From the NCBI RefSeq assembly GCF_023856365.1, contig NC_064549.1:11301608-11365607 (forward strand): a stretch of DNA of 64,000 nucleotides, read 5' to 3'. Positions 49,801-58,560 of the stretch are shown here, in pieces. The position numbers were made by a program, and so were the translations under genes. Source of the DNA: Brienomyrus brachyistius. Lineage: Eukaryota; Chordata; Actinopteri; Osteoglossiformes; Mormyridae. The notes beneath the pieces are model-generated. The model had not been told where the DNA came from, searched no databases, and saw nothing but the letters and a program-made list of their open reading frames with translations. Position 1 is the stretch's first letter, and every line of letters starts with the position of its first letter.

Positions 49801-51830
49801 GGAATTCTGCCCCACGTTCTGGGGCTGATAAGAAAGTGACTCAGACAAGCGAAAGGTCTTTGCAACGTGGCAACCAAGACGAGCTGGAGTCTGGGGCTTA
49901 AGGGGTGGGGCCACAAGCCCCAGCTGAAAGCTGATAGGCCCTCGAAAAATATGACTAATGATTCGGTTGGCCCCACTTAAGCGCCCCACTGTAAAAGCAT
50001 CTTAGAATCATCCCAGGTTAGAGCTGACTTCCTGTCATGGTAATTCGAGTCCTCGTTCACTGTTAGGGTTGCAAAGGGATGGAAAATGTTCAGAAACTTT
50101 CCATGGGAAGTTAAGCTGGGGAGGTTTGGGAATCTTGAACTCAAGCTGTCAGATGCAGCTATGAAAGCAAGCCATGAATAATGCAACATAGAATGCGACT
50201 TATGCGCAGGTCGTTTTCATGCAGATGCTTGTTTTGCGGTGTTTTTCCACACATACACACCCTTCCTACCAAGCACTTGGTCACACAGTGATATCACTAT
50301 TAGCGCTGTCAAGATGCCCCCCCCCCTACCAACTACATTTAAATTCCCTGTTACAGGCTTAACCTACAATTTAGTCCCATATTTTCCCATTAATTCCCAT
50401 GGAAAGTTTCCAACTTTGAAAACTCCAATAATTTTGCAACCCTATTCACTGTGTTGTGGGTAAAATTAAGGCTTTTATAGTTCATTTATATTACATTTGA
50501 CCTACTTAGCAGAGGCTTTTTACAAAACAGTCTATATATAATATCTGTGATCGCTGGGTCAGACAGTCCCCGGATTCCCTGAACATTTCTCTGCTTCTTT
50601 GTTACATAATCTATATGTATACACACACATCTATATGTATAAACCATTTACATCATGTTTGTTATATTGTAGCAAGAGAAATAGGTGGGAATACTGGTCT
50701 GAGCATGCTTTACAAAAGTCTCACATGGGATAAATGAAAAATGTATTTCCGTTATGTTGGTATAATACAGCAGAATGAATGCTGTTAAACCATTCAGTGA
50801 AGGATAATATAAAATTTATAAAGCGTTTCATGGGTTGTAATTCACTATATATACATTATTAGAAGATGTTATATTAATATAAGGTTTGCTAAAGCGCCCC
50901 CTTGTGGCTTTCCAGATGGCGCATGAGCGGGATCCGCAGCTACAACCCGGAGCAGATCATGCTGAGCGCGGCTGTCCGGCGGAGCAGCCGGGACGTCAAC
51001 ATCATGAAGGAGAAGCTCATCTTCTCAGGTGACGAGATTAGGGGGCACTGCGGACCCCGGAACCGGCGGGGGTTGAGCCCGCTGCCTGTCGCCTGTGTGC
51101 GCGTCTGCGTGTGTGTGTGTGTGTGAGTGTAAGCCCCGCATGCGTTCTGAGTGTTTGTACATCTCCCAAAGGTTCCCAGACTTCGCCGCCAGAAGCCCTT
51201 GCCACATTCCAGTGCTTGAAGTCCCCCCATCCCATTCCATCAACCCCGTCCCATCCAACTGTTTAACTACCCGTTGCTACCATTCCTATGCACCTCCCCA
51301 CCCCCTCCCCGCACCCTTCTGCCCGCTGGAGACTTGCATGGCCATTCATAGAGCTCACACTTGTGGTTTGCCCACCACTAATGGCAGCCAATAAGAGGTG
51401 AGTTCAGAGTGCTGAGGTTTCCCTGTCAGTGTCCCATTCTTATGTGTTCCATATCCTTAATGCATTTGTCTACTGTTAGCAATAACATGGTGGCTAGCAA
51501 AATTTAAAAATAGAACGGGTTTAATGGGAAGACTGTCCAAATTTAACATGCTAAAACCGTATGTGTTTAATGCATAGATGACAATGAGGAAAATGTAACT
51601 AATAATTAGAATAAATCGTAAATAATTAGCTGTTATCGGATTGCAACATGCAAAATGCACGGTTTTTTGCATTAATTATTATTGTAAATTATGCTTGCGT
51701 GTCTCATGCTATGCCGTCATCCCCTGAAACTCCCCGCCACACAGAGTTGAGCAACGGAGTGGGCAGCACGGAGGAGCTGTATGCGGGGAACGGGTACGAT
51801 CGCTACACCAACGACGGCGTGGCCCACTGA
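26034..51830 (+). CDS. gdpd5: Glycerophosphodiester phosphodiesterase domain-containing 5 (GDE2-like), 15 coding exons
   Basis: Six-pass membrane protein with an extracellular GDPD domain. In other vertebrates GDE2 cleaves the GPI anchors of proteins such as RECK and promotes neuronal differentiation. The join 26092-26208, 37288-37391, 40022-40115, 40478-40537, 40721-40819, 41623-41716, 42706-42851, 43490-43572, 44745-44895, 45555-45776, 46403-46560, 46794-46941, 47447-47529, 50916-51028, 51745-51830 gives 585 residues, near the roughly 600 usual for the family. All junctions are GT/AG and keep frame. The N-terminus MVKHQPLQVYERQLC and the CLSCLTGIYGCRWKRY motif are diagnostic. Membrane segments are near residues 40-62, 88-112, 126-145, 163-183, 190-211 and 497-518; the GDPD domain is about 228-480. 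H233, E242, E260 and D262 are present, but position 275 is Arg instead of catalytic His and 234 is Gln instead of Arg. The tail lacks cysteine. gdpd5a versus gdpd5b cannot be decided. Confidence 0.95.
29483..29540. repeat. 17-bp direct repeats around a 20-bp perfect palindrome
   Basis: GCTAGCCGCTCTCCAGC occurs at 29483-29499 and again at 29512-29528, with a partial third copy after it. Between and overlapping them is GCTAGCGGCCGGCCGCTAGC (29498-29517), a perfect palindrome. It is G/C-rich against AT-rich surroundings. Confidence 0.85.
30293..30352 (-). mobile_element. LINE 3'-end fragment (L2-like), probable
   Basis: TTTATTTATAAAGCACTTTAAAAAC ... GAAGTGCTGGACAAGG resembles the start of the L2-like block at 58561 (TTTATTTATAAAGCACACTTAAA ... 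AAGTGCTGAATAA). This suggests another 5'-truncated minus-strand copy of the same family. Confidence 0.45.
31921..31962. repeat. (TG)13 followed by G15
   Basis: Dinucleotide tract running directly into a G homopolymer. Confidence 0.95.
32224..32355. mobile_element. hAT-type MITE, family B, copy 3 (diverged)
   Basis: CGGTGATTCTCGGTCCTTGG ... CAGTCCATGTTTTTGCTCCC at the left and TACTGGGCTGGGAAACACTG at the right match the ends and interior of 8851-8997. The flanking duplication is no longer convincing. Confidence 0.65.
33070..33200 (+). mobile_element. Diverged SINE/L2-type tail
   Basis: GTGCCCCGCAGTGGACTGGAATCCAGTCC ... CATGCCCTGCGATTACTGGGATAGGC ... TAGATAAGCAG follows the order of the L2-related 3' half of the SINEs at 35225 and 59800, with many changes. 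Confidence 0.5.
34429..34449. repeat. Poly-C run followed by (AC)n
   Basis: About 21 C residues followed by AACACACACACACC. Confidence 0.9.
35225..35372 (+). mobile_element. SINE/L2-type 3' end
   Basis: Contains GTGCCCTGTGATGGGCTGGTACCCCGTCC ... TTGTTCCCTGCCTTGTGCCC ... GGACCCCCTGCGACCC ... AGGACAAGCGGTTACAGAAGATGGATGGATA, the characteristic 3' end of fish SINEs that share a tail with L2 LINEs, ending in ATGG repeats. The tRNA-derived head is missing. Confidence 0.8.
36225..36365 (-). mobile_element. tRNA-derived SINE head and body
   Basis: The reverse complement begins GGGGGTGACACAGTGGCTCAGTGAGTAGCACTATTGCTTCACACC. It continues with GCAGCTCAAATTCTG (B box-like) and TGCATGGAATTTTCATGGGTTACCTCTGGGTTTCTCCCACAATCC. 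It is a minus-strand member of the SINE family at 59474, lacking the tail. Confidence 0.8.
37288..37391 (+). CDS. gdpd5: gdpd5 coding exon 2
   Basis: Residues 40-73 plus two bases of W74. It encodes the first membrane segment, starting WECVWFLILIGTF, and the DYNEFNW loop typical of GDE2/GDE3. Confidence 0.95.
37392..40021 (+). other. gdpd5 intron 2
   Basis: 2.6 kb, no exon recognised. It includes an unclassified dispersed repeat at 39361-39735. Confidence 0.8.
39361..39735. repeat. Unclassified dispersed repeat-like sequence
   Basis: The stretch from about GAGCATAAGAAGAACAAG through TTTGGCCCATCAAGCTCC, GAAGACTATTCCATACTC and AAATGTTCTCCCGCTAATTC reads like a dispersed element seen in several ray-finned fish lineages. 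I am relying on recall of its style, and cannot name the family or define its ends. Confidence 0.4.
40022..40115 (+). CDS. gdpd5: gdpd5 coding exon 3
   Basis: Completes W74 and encodes residues 75-105 (SLYNKSGEWNDG, then the second membrane segment); phase 0 end at GTGAGT. Confidence 0.93.
40478..40537 (+). CDS. gdpd5: gdpd5 coding exon 4
   Basis: Exactly 60 nt, residues 106-125, VLALGHIALGQQLNLHWMHK, a strongly conserved family stretch. The donor GTGTCC is weak. Confidence 0.93.
40721..40819 (+). CDS. gdpd5: gdpd5 coding exon 5
   Basis: 99 nt, residues 126-158, third membrane segment and the QTWGEEWD loop; donor GTACAG. Confidence 0.93.
41623..41716 (+). CDS. gdpd5: gdpd5 coding exon 6
   Basis: Residues 159-189 plus one base of W190: ATGPFLHIGAV, fourth membrane segment and the conserved QVARAER; donor GTAAGC. 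Confidence 0.95.
42675..42703. repeat. Poly-C splice acceptor tract
   Basis: A run broken by a single T that forms the pyrimidine tract of the exon 7 acceptor (AG at 42704-42705). Confidence 0.9.
42706..42851 (+). CDS. gdpd5: gdpd5 coding exon 7 (start of catalytic domain)
   Basis: Completes W190 and encodes residues 191-238: fifth membrane segment, conserved SPCIMNRGDL, and the first catalytic motif GHQGAPM. H233 is CAC at 42834-42836. The next codon is CAG (Q234, 42837-42839) where the family has Arg. Confidence 0.95.
43490..43572 (+). CDS. gdpd5: gdpd5 coding exon 8
   Basis: Residues 239-265 plus two bases of S266: APENT (E242) and LETDV (E260, D262), the metal-binding acidic residues of the GDPD fold. 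Confidence 0.95.
43807..43902. repeat. Compound (GT)n(AT)n(AAT)n microsatellite
   Basis: GT to 43836, AT to 43873, then AAT units at 43879-43902, within gdpd5 intron 8. Confidence 0.97.
44447..44606 (-). mobile_element. tRNA-derived SINE
   Basis: The reverse complement starts GGGGCAGCAGGTAGCATAGTGATTAAGAACAC, a tRNA-like head, followed by an AAAGGTTACAGGCCCAAGTTC box. It ends in a GATGAGAGC-type tail at the low-coordinate side. Confidence 0.7.
44745..44895 (+). CDS. gdpd5: gdpd5 coding exon 9 (altered catalytic motif)
   Basis: Completes S266 and encodes residues 267-316: VDGVPFLLRDRTLRRTTD, then WTDLQALNAGQWFIK. The second catalytic motif, normally H-D, reads R275-D276; the codon at 44770-44772 is CGT. 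Confidence 0.95.
45119..45382. mobile_element. MITE with inverted ends
   Basis: GGCTGTGTCCAAATTGAGG at the left and CCTGAATTTGGACACATCC at the right are inverted. CATCCTTTGAAGGA and CCTTTGAAGGATG internal blocks are also mirrored. It is about 264 bp, non-coding, with no clear target duplication. Confidence 0.65.
45555..45776 (+). CDS. gdpd5: gdpd5 coding exon 10
   Basis: 222 nt, residues 317-390, starting DNPFWTVGSLS and containing NQSLCSLEDFLELA, middle of the GDPD domain. Confidence 0.95.
46403..46560 (+). CDS. gdpd5: gdpd5 coding exon 11
   Basis: Residues 391-442 plus two bases of R443, including LVRKVAPGFQQTS, a stretch shared closely with mammalian GDPD5; donor GTACGT. Confidence 0.94.
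46794..46941 (+). CDS. gdpd5: gdpd5 coding exon 12
   Basis: Completes R443 and encodes residues 444-492: LYTVNKPWLYSVLWCSGVPS, the end of the catalytic barrel, then PYPIWLM. Confidence 0.95.
47447..47529 (+). CDS. gdpd5: gdpd5 coding exon 13
   Basis: Residues 493-519 plus two bases of codon 520: PDEYCISWVITDL and the last membrane segment; donor GTAAGT. Confidence 0.95.
48106..48195. repeat. C-rich degenerate tandem repeat
   Basis: Degenerate units of the type CCCCAAGCCCCGCC repeat about five times in gdpd5 intron 13. Confidence 0.7.
49154..49168 (+). CDS. gdpd5: Candidate 15-nt gdpd5 microexon
   Basis: CTATCACATGATCAG is bounded by CATCTCTCAG and GTAACT splice sites, preceded by a long pyrimidine tract. 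It is in frame: inserted between exons 13 and 14 it changes K520-W into NYHMIR-W, adding five residues just after the last membrane segment. I recall a similar NYHLIRW form in some vertebrate GDE2 isoforms. TGC motifs lie 12-25 nt upstream of the acceptor. Confidence 0.7.
50056..50452. mobile_element. hAT-type MITE, family A, copy 2, with perfect target duplication
   Basis: Element 50064-50444 has perfect 12-bp inverted ends, TAGGGTTGCAAA and TTTGCAACCCTA. Identical 8-bp flanks TTCACTGT lie at 50056-50063 and 50445-50452. It shares CCATGGGAA-type arms and internal sequence with 5849-6271, in the opposite orientation internally. No transposase is present. Confidence 0.88.
50916..51028 (+). CDS. 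gdpd5: gdpd5 coding exon 14
   Basis: Completes codon 520 and encodes residues 521-557 plus one base: SGIRSYNPEQIMLSAAVRR then MKEKLIFS, the highly conserved cytoplasmic tail start; donor GTGACG. Confidence 0.95.
51745..51830 (+). CDS. gdpd5: gdpd5 coding exon 15 (C-terminus and stop)
   Basis: Completes E558 and encodes residues 559-585, ending NDGVAH and TGA. The tail has no cysteine and is shorter than the mammalian tail. Confidence 0.9.
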
Positions 51831-54025
51831 CCCGGGCTTGCTTGCCAGGATCACCTCCCCATGACGGACTGTCAACTGAGCGGGCGGGTAAAAAAAATAA
51901 ATAAAATAAAATTTAAAAAGGGACGCACAAAGGAAACGTGGAGAGTAATTCTTTTTAAAATTTTATTATTTTTGTTCCACTCGGTGTGCCTGGCGCTACG
52001 GATAGACATACGGCTGTAGTGCCAAAACACACAATGTTCTGTACATGGCTGTCAATGTCACTTTGATTGTCCTTGCTCTCGTCGTAGGGTGGCGTTCAAG
52101 TGGAGCGTGGCAGTTTACATTGCACTTTTTTAAAAAACGGACTGACTTTCAAAGTCTGCGGCCGCCTTTCCGTTTACAGTGTTTGCCGAATAACTAACTC
52201 TTTGCCCTTAGGCAGGCTGTGTATTTGCATGCTGGATTTTATACAGCCATCTTTGTTATTTTAAATATAGTTTTCTATATTTAAGACCGTTCTCCAGTGG
52301 TATTTTTGGATAGTTTGCCGTGAAATTGATCTTCGCGATTCTGCCTCATTTATTTTTAGATCGCGGCATGCTTTTACACGTGTATTTGGCATCTGTGTGT
52401 TCCTCAAAACGAATGTCCCTAAAATGTTTAGAAGTGGTGAATTGGATTTAGTCTTTTAACATTTGAATGGTTGTGCATGCTATAGCTGTTCTGGGAAAAA
52501 GGAGCATTTGAAAGTATGTATTTTGTAATGTGTAGGAATCTAAAATTTGTACCTGGTGGTGTTGCTCTCTTGATCCATATGTTGTGCGCTATGTAGACGC
52601 CGTGATGAGCCTAGTGTTGGAATCAGAGGTCGATACTTGCATACAATAGTGTTGTAATACATGTAGATTAGAGGAAAAAAATACCAAAATGAGGCTCATG
52701 ATGTCCTTGACGTTCTTTTCTTCATCTGGGTAGAATGTCACTCTGACACGGTGGTGTTCAGGATGCATGGATGAGTGGAATGTGCAGCGTGTCCATTAAA
52801 GAAAGGAAGATGAGAATTGCAAATCATAATGCAGTGTAATACTGATCAATTTAAATTCATTGCACATATCTTTGTGTTTTAATGATTATAATACCAAAGC
52901 ATTTTTTTATTAAGCAAGCAGTCATTATTCCCTGCATACATTTCACAATGAAGTGCACGACCTGGCAACCACACAGATTTATTTATTATTTTTTTTGATG
53001 ATGTGAGGATTCCTAGGTCACTTCGAAACCCCAACAGATTTGAATAAATATAGTTTTCTAATAGCTGACAATCGCAGTGTTGCGCATTCGCAGTATGTAA
53101 TTTTCGTGCTTGTAAGCTTTGAGAGGCGCAGTTGATTTTAAAAATCGACGCTCGTTGGGTTAGGCCAGGCCGCAGTGGAGGATTTGAAGCAGTGTTTTGC
53201 CCCCATAGTTTTATTAGCTGCGACGTCCCACGTTACCAGAAAAGCTACTGAATCTGCTGACAACTGGAATACTATGCGATAAACTACTGTAGGTTTGTAT
53301 CCTGATCGTTTAGATGTGCTGGAAACATCAAATCGTTTGCATGTTCTTTTTTTAATGCCATTTTTGATGTGTATATATGAAATCTGCTTCACCCCATGAA
53401 GAAATCTAATTTAATGCTGATCAATTTACCTCCCAATACCCATGTTGTCTCTATATGTTCTTCTGTCTCCGTCACATACGTAAGCATGCATTTTTTTCCA
53501 TTGAATTATTTTATTTTCCTGTCACAAATTGTCATTTGACCGCTAAGCTACAATTATTTGTGAAACTTCGCCACAGTAACAGTATCTGCATTTGTCAGTA
53601 CATTATATTACTGTATAGGAGAGTGCATGCAAGACAGTGTCATACACGGAACCATGGATTAAACAGGCGTTTATCATTTTTAATGGCAGAATCAAATTTC
53701 GAATGACATTTATGTGAAATGACAAAAACTATCTGGACAGAAGTAATCAAAGGCGCTGTCAACAATTTTCACAGCAGACTTTTTTTCCCCTTCCAAGATG
53801 GCACATTGGTACAAAAATGTTCTTTAGTATTAATGCGCAGTGGGAAATAAACTAAAGAAAAAATACTCGGTAATTCTGTCTGGTGAAAAGGCAAAGTAAT
53901 ATGAGCTTCTAATTAATTTGTATGATGAACTGATTTCCTCGGATACTTTTTAAATACATATTTGTACCTTATGCGCTGTTTCGGTTTGTTATTTCATGTG
54001 TGCAATAAAAAGTCTCCGTTTTGAA
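51831..54025 (+). other. gdpd5: Probable gdpd5 3' UTR
   Basis: About 2.2 kb of AT-rich, repeat-poor sequence after the stop. Candidate polyadenylation signals include AATAAA at 54004-54009 and several earlier ones. The true end is not determinable from sequence alone. Confidence 0.45.
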
Positions 54026-54740
54026 AGTGCAATTGTACAAATTTCTTACGCCTGTGCCGTTTGTGTTCATGCACTTTTACCAGTTGGCCACAAGAGGGAG
54101 CCAAAAGATTTATATGGAAACCAAACAGGAGGGTCACCGGCAACCGTGAAATCGCAAGGAAAGATTTAGTGAAGGTGCAGATTTGTGTGTGCAAGTTTGC
54201 ACATAAAATAGGTTGGGAATGTACACATCCGTGTATCCATGTACACGCAGAAATGTCATACTGCACCAAGCATTAAGTTCACAGCATAATTTTTCTGAAT
54301 TCGCTTGTAAAATTCATAGATTTATAAATATAACTTATGGAATGCAACAAGTGAATTTTTGTGCAGTATGCAGTAGTATCAGCTTCTATGTTTGCCAACT
54401 GGAAACGCCACTGTAACATTAGCTGATCGGTAACAAGCTAACTTTCGCAATAGCGCAGTCCCTTTTACGCTTTGCGAACGACACAAGAGTTTTATCATCC
54501 AGTGTTCAGTCTTCAGAGCTCATTGTTTAACACACAATGCTTTGTCACAATGTGTTGTGTCGGAGTGGAATTCTTATTTCCCATTTTCAGAGGAGAGTAG
54601 AACGACGCACATCAACTGCATTATACAAGTTCACAGTGAACATGGAACCAACACCAGAGCCATAGGGCACATGCACAGGATTCCCTCTCGTTCACACACA
54701 ATTATAAACTAGAGGAAAATTTGAGACACTTCATCATACC

Positions 54741-54900
54741 CAGGGCTATACAGATCACGGTCTTCAAGGTCCGAGCCCTGCTTATTTTCCAGCCAGGCGG
54801 AAAGCCTCCGCCCAATCAGAATCAGTAAATGTTTAACTGCATGGGAGAACTGAAAACAAGGCCTGGATTTAGAATCGAGGTCAAGATTTGAACAGCCCTG
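54741..54900. mobile_element. Palindromic MITE, family D
   Basis: Begins CAGGGCTATACAGAT and ends ATTTGAACAGCCCTG, inverted repeats; inner ACGGTCTTCAAGGTC and ATCGAGGTCAAG are also mirrored. The flanks ATCATACC and ATCTGAAC agree at 5 of 8 bases. It lies between the convergent gdpd5 and hspa13 genes. Confidence 0.65.
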
Positions 54901-55736
54901 ATCTGAACCGCATGGGTTGTGGATTATCCAGATTATTCTTATACAAGCGTGGAGACTCCAGACAAACTCAAAATGCAGAAAGTCAAGGGCAGAAGAAGAA
55001 CGCAAAGCCCTGGAGGTGAGAACCATCGGAGCTAACAGCCAGGGCCACCAAAGTGCCTTTCAGCGGCTGCACCGTGTGCCGCAATGACACCGTTAAATGA
55101 TCCTATCGGAAGATAAGGTGACAACTGTATGTCAGCCATGGCTGCACAACAGCAGCTTTCGTAAAAGGCACGGGGACGAGGAAACAAGCGACTAAAAAAC
55201 ATCCCAAATGAGCTGTGACTACAGACGCAGCCACTTTCACACCATATGTCATCCTGCACCCAGACATCAATTCATATAAATGGACAATAAATAAATAAAT
55301 AACACACAGCGGATATTATGCTCTCAATTCCGAAATAGAAAACAGTGCCACTTATGGCACTTTGCAAGGGTCTTTCCAAAAGCTTTCGTACCTCTGTGAA
55401 CTCGGGCAAGCCGTACGTGCTGTGAGACGATGCTTTTTGCAAAGGTCCCCATTGAGGCTGTTCATTGTCTCCTCATGTATAATTATAATATGTGTGTGTG
55501 TACAGAGACACTCGATATTGTCTGACTCCCTTCAGCAAAGGGAGTCTAAGTTTTAAATGGGGTAAGAAAAATATATATTCCTCTACGTTTACTTAAGTAA
55601 CTTCAGGCTGACTGCAAGGTTCTGGCTCACCTATTTTATGAGAGGTACCAGAGATGTGGGACATCATTTGATAACTCGGTCATGTGGCCCAGCGATCAGA
55701 TGAAAACCATCTCATTCATTTGAAGGGGGGGGGAAA

Positions 55737-56302
55737 TCAGCTAAAGTTCGTCTTGCGCAGGTGTTTGTTCGGGACCTCAATGGCGCTGACTTGCAAAGGC
55801 CAGGAGCCTCCCATGATTCCTGCCTGGATGGCCACACCTGTGACCACGGCCAAGTCTGGGTCCACCGAGGTATTGGGGTCCTTGCTGAAGTACTCGCTGA
55901 TGAGCTGCCGGACACGGGGGATGCGGGTCGAGCCTCCAACTAGCACTATCTCATCCACCTCCTCCTTGTGGAGATGACCCTCTGCCAACACTCTCTCCAC
56001 TGGCACAAGTATCTTCTGGAAAAGGTCGGCGTTGAGTTCCTCGAAAAGATCCCTGGTAATCAGCTCCTCAAATACCACCGGTGTACTGAGTTCTGGGTCC
56101 TCCCCGGTCTCCAGGTGCAACGGGATCCTCAGCACGACGCTTGGCTGGAAGGTGAGGTTGAGCTTGGCAGCCTCCACGGCTTGCCGCAGGCGGTGGATGT
56201 CCTCTTTTCTCGTGGGTGGAGTGCCGTGTTCCTGCTGGATCCTCTCCATGGTATGTCGCAACAGCCTTTGACTGAAGTCCTGTCCCCCAAGCTTGTTGTT
56301 CC
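55737..56302 (-). CDS. hspa13: hspa13 exon 5
   Basis: Completes G250 and encodes residues 251-437, [15 protein letters not shown] to the stop TGA (plus-strand TCA at 55737-55739). Contains [11 protein letters not shown]. Confidence 0.97.
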
Positions 56303-57790
56303 CTTGGCAAACACAAACAAAAGCATTAATGGTTCCTCTTATCACCATATGATCATATTGTGACAAGTGGCCTCTCGAACCTACCTGCCATGGCCCTGGT
56401 GAGAAACATCCCCCCTTGCTTGTTCAGCAAAGACACATCCAGCGTCCCTCCCCCCAGGTCCACCACCAGCACGTTAGACACGTCCACCTTGTGCAGCCCG
56501 TACGCCATGGCTGCTGCAGTCGGCTCATTGATCACCCGCAGGATCTCCAGCCCTGGATTTGACCAGGGAAAGGTGACGTACGCAGATTAAAACATAAACA
56601 ATTCACAAAGACTGCAGTAAACCCAACTGTCTGAAAGCCGAGCCGGACCAGCCGGCAACTGAGAGACGTACCAGCCAAACGGGCAGCCTTGATGGTATAG
56701 TTCCTTTGCCGCTCGTCAAACTCTGCTGGCACAGAGATGACCGCCTTTTCGACTACCACACCTAGGTGTTTCTCAGCCATCTTCTTCATCTTCCGCAAGA
56801 GCTGGAAACTAATGAATTCTGGGCTCACTGTGAATGTGCGATTGGTCGAAACTAAAAATTCTGCACTTCCGTTGTTGTACAACACCTGGGGCGTGGGGGA
56901 TAAAACAGTAACTTTATTACTGACTGACCTGTTAACATTTACTTGTGGGAGTTTTACATCTCATTAGATATCTGATTGGTTGCTTGGACCCATCTCCTCT
57001 ACAATCTGATTGGTTATCTATCTGAATAAATCTTTTTTTTCCCTTCTGCCCTCAGAAATCTTTTGTATAAGTAAAACATAATTATTTGTACATAGAAGTT
57101 TTGCATAATTAATACACTTTTACAGACTTTCCAGTTAACTACCTTGAATTGATAACGGGAACTTTCTTCTTCCAAGCCCTCGGGCTCAAAAATTTTCCCA
57201 ATGAACCGCTTGGCATCATAAATGGTGTTGTGGGGATTGTTGTCCGCTAGCTCCTGCCCCTCGTAGCCTGCGTGAATGTCCGTGGCGGTGAACGATACCA
57301 CACTGGGAATGCTCTTCCGGCCCTCCTGGTCGCCGATGACCTCCACGTCGCCGGTCCCTGCGTGGAAAACTCCCACGGAGCAGAACGTGGTCCCCAAGTC
57401 CAAACCGATCACCTTAGGCTTTGGGGGAGGCAGGTACTGCTGACCAAGGTAACCGGCGAGGAGAAGCGCTAGAATAGCTGATCCTGTTGGTTATTTAGAA
57501 CGAAGTGTTACATGTCTGTATAATGTTTCCACGGAGGAAAACCCATCATGTTCTACTGTATTAGTTAACCAGTCGCCCCACGGTCTACTGAATCAGAACC
57601 AACAATTAGTAGACATTACAAGACAGAAATAGCAATTTACCTAACTGATACATTAATATGCTTATTACAGTCACAAATCCGTGTTGACTAGCTAGACAGG
57701 CAAGGCACACTATCTCACGATTTTCTTAGTATTTCTTTAATTGCCTACAAGAAGTTGAAATTTACCCAGTATTGACATTTCTCCAGCCAT
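55737..57790 (-). CDS. hspa13: Heat shock protein 70 family member 13 (Stch), 5 exons
   Basis: ER/microsome-associated HSP70-type ATPase consisting of the nucleotide-binding domain without the C-terminal substrate-binding domain. Minus-strand join: 57790-57766, 57483-57143, 56885-56672, 56552-56385, 56302-55737, giving 437 residues. It starts [20 protein letters not shown], an N-terminal hydrophobic signal segment (about 6-22). DLGTT is at 37-41, [12 protein letters not shown] at 202-213, DLGGGT at 225-230 and GGSTRIPR at about 372-379, the phosphate and adenosine motifs of the actin-like ATPase fold. The end [11 protein letters not shown] matches the family C-terminus. All introns are GT/AG. 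The human protein is about 471 residues; the difference is a shorter loop in exon 5. A first Met further in (MIGLDLG) is not the real start because exon 1 fits. Confidence 0.97.
56385..56552 (-). CDS. hspa13: hspa13 exon 4
   Basis: Residues 195-249 with split glycines at both ends: [18 protein letters not shown] and [14 protein letters not shown]; donor GTAGGT. Confidence 0.97.
56672..56885 (-). CDS. hspa13: hspa13 exon 3
   Basis: Residues 123-193, [14 protein letters not shown] to KAARLA, including [14 protein letters not shown]; donor GTACGT. Confidence 0.97.
57143..57483 (-). CDS. hspa13: hspa13 exon 2
   Basis: Completes G9 and encodes residues 10-122: the hydrophobic segment, [16 protein letters not shown] and AKRFIGKIF, ending FK in phase 0; donor GTAGTT. 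Confidence 0.97.
57766..57790 (-). CDS. hspa13: hspa13 exon 1 (start)
   Basis: 25 coding nt encoding MAGEMSIL plus one base of G9, matching the vertebrate N-terminus; donor GTAAAT. Confidence 0.93.
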
Positions 57791-58554
57791 CCCGAATGTC
57801 TGATACAGCTGTACACTTACGAACCATGAGATGTGGCGAAAAATCTACAAAAATAATTCACAGATAACAGGCGAACAGTTACCGGTAACTTGTAGCGATA
57901 CCGAAATTGTAAACCACACGTCAGCTTTACAGTGGTTGAACGTATTGCTGGATAATGTAGTGCTTCTAGTGACCATCTTCATAGTATTATATGTTTGATT
58001 TTCATTTATGAACACAGTTTCCCATAATTCTTTGCAGGCAAACACGTAATGATTGAACCAGGAAAAGCTAAGAGAACACGTGATCACTGAGAAAGGCGAA
58101 GTTCTGGTCCTTGTGATGTATTATCGACATTTTGCCGAAACCTGAGTTTTTCAGGCGGCGTGTTGCTTCGAAACTAATAGATGTAGCCAGGTAACTGCTA
58201 GTTTGGCTATTAGGATGTTTTTAAAATAAATTAACGAAAAACCCCAAAGTACCTCTAGCAATAGATGTTTTTTTTCTTTCTCTTTTTACAAATGGTCTAT
58301 CATTATAGTATGATTCAGGGAACGATCTGTGGACAAATTTAAATAACTAATAAGGACTGATTCATGCTTAGTAATTCTGTTTATAATATGCACATATCAA
58401 GCCGTAGATTGTGCGAATGTGTTAATCGAATGAATTAAATTATTAATTTAAAAAAATAAAATTTGTCCATCGTGGTTGTTCAGTTCAAAATAATATGTTC
58501 TATTTGTTTTCTCTATAAAAGTTACTGAATGTGCCTAGAAGATATTTTATTTTA
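57791..58554. other. hspa13 upstream region
   Basis: Probable 5' UTR and promoter of hspa13 on the minus strand. No TATA box or heat-shock element was convincing. A perfect 12-bp palindrome GTTACCGGTAAC is at 57878-57889. Confidence 0.4.
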
Positions 58555-58560
58555 AAACTC

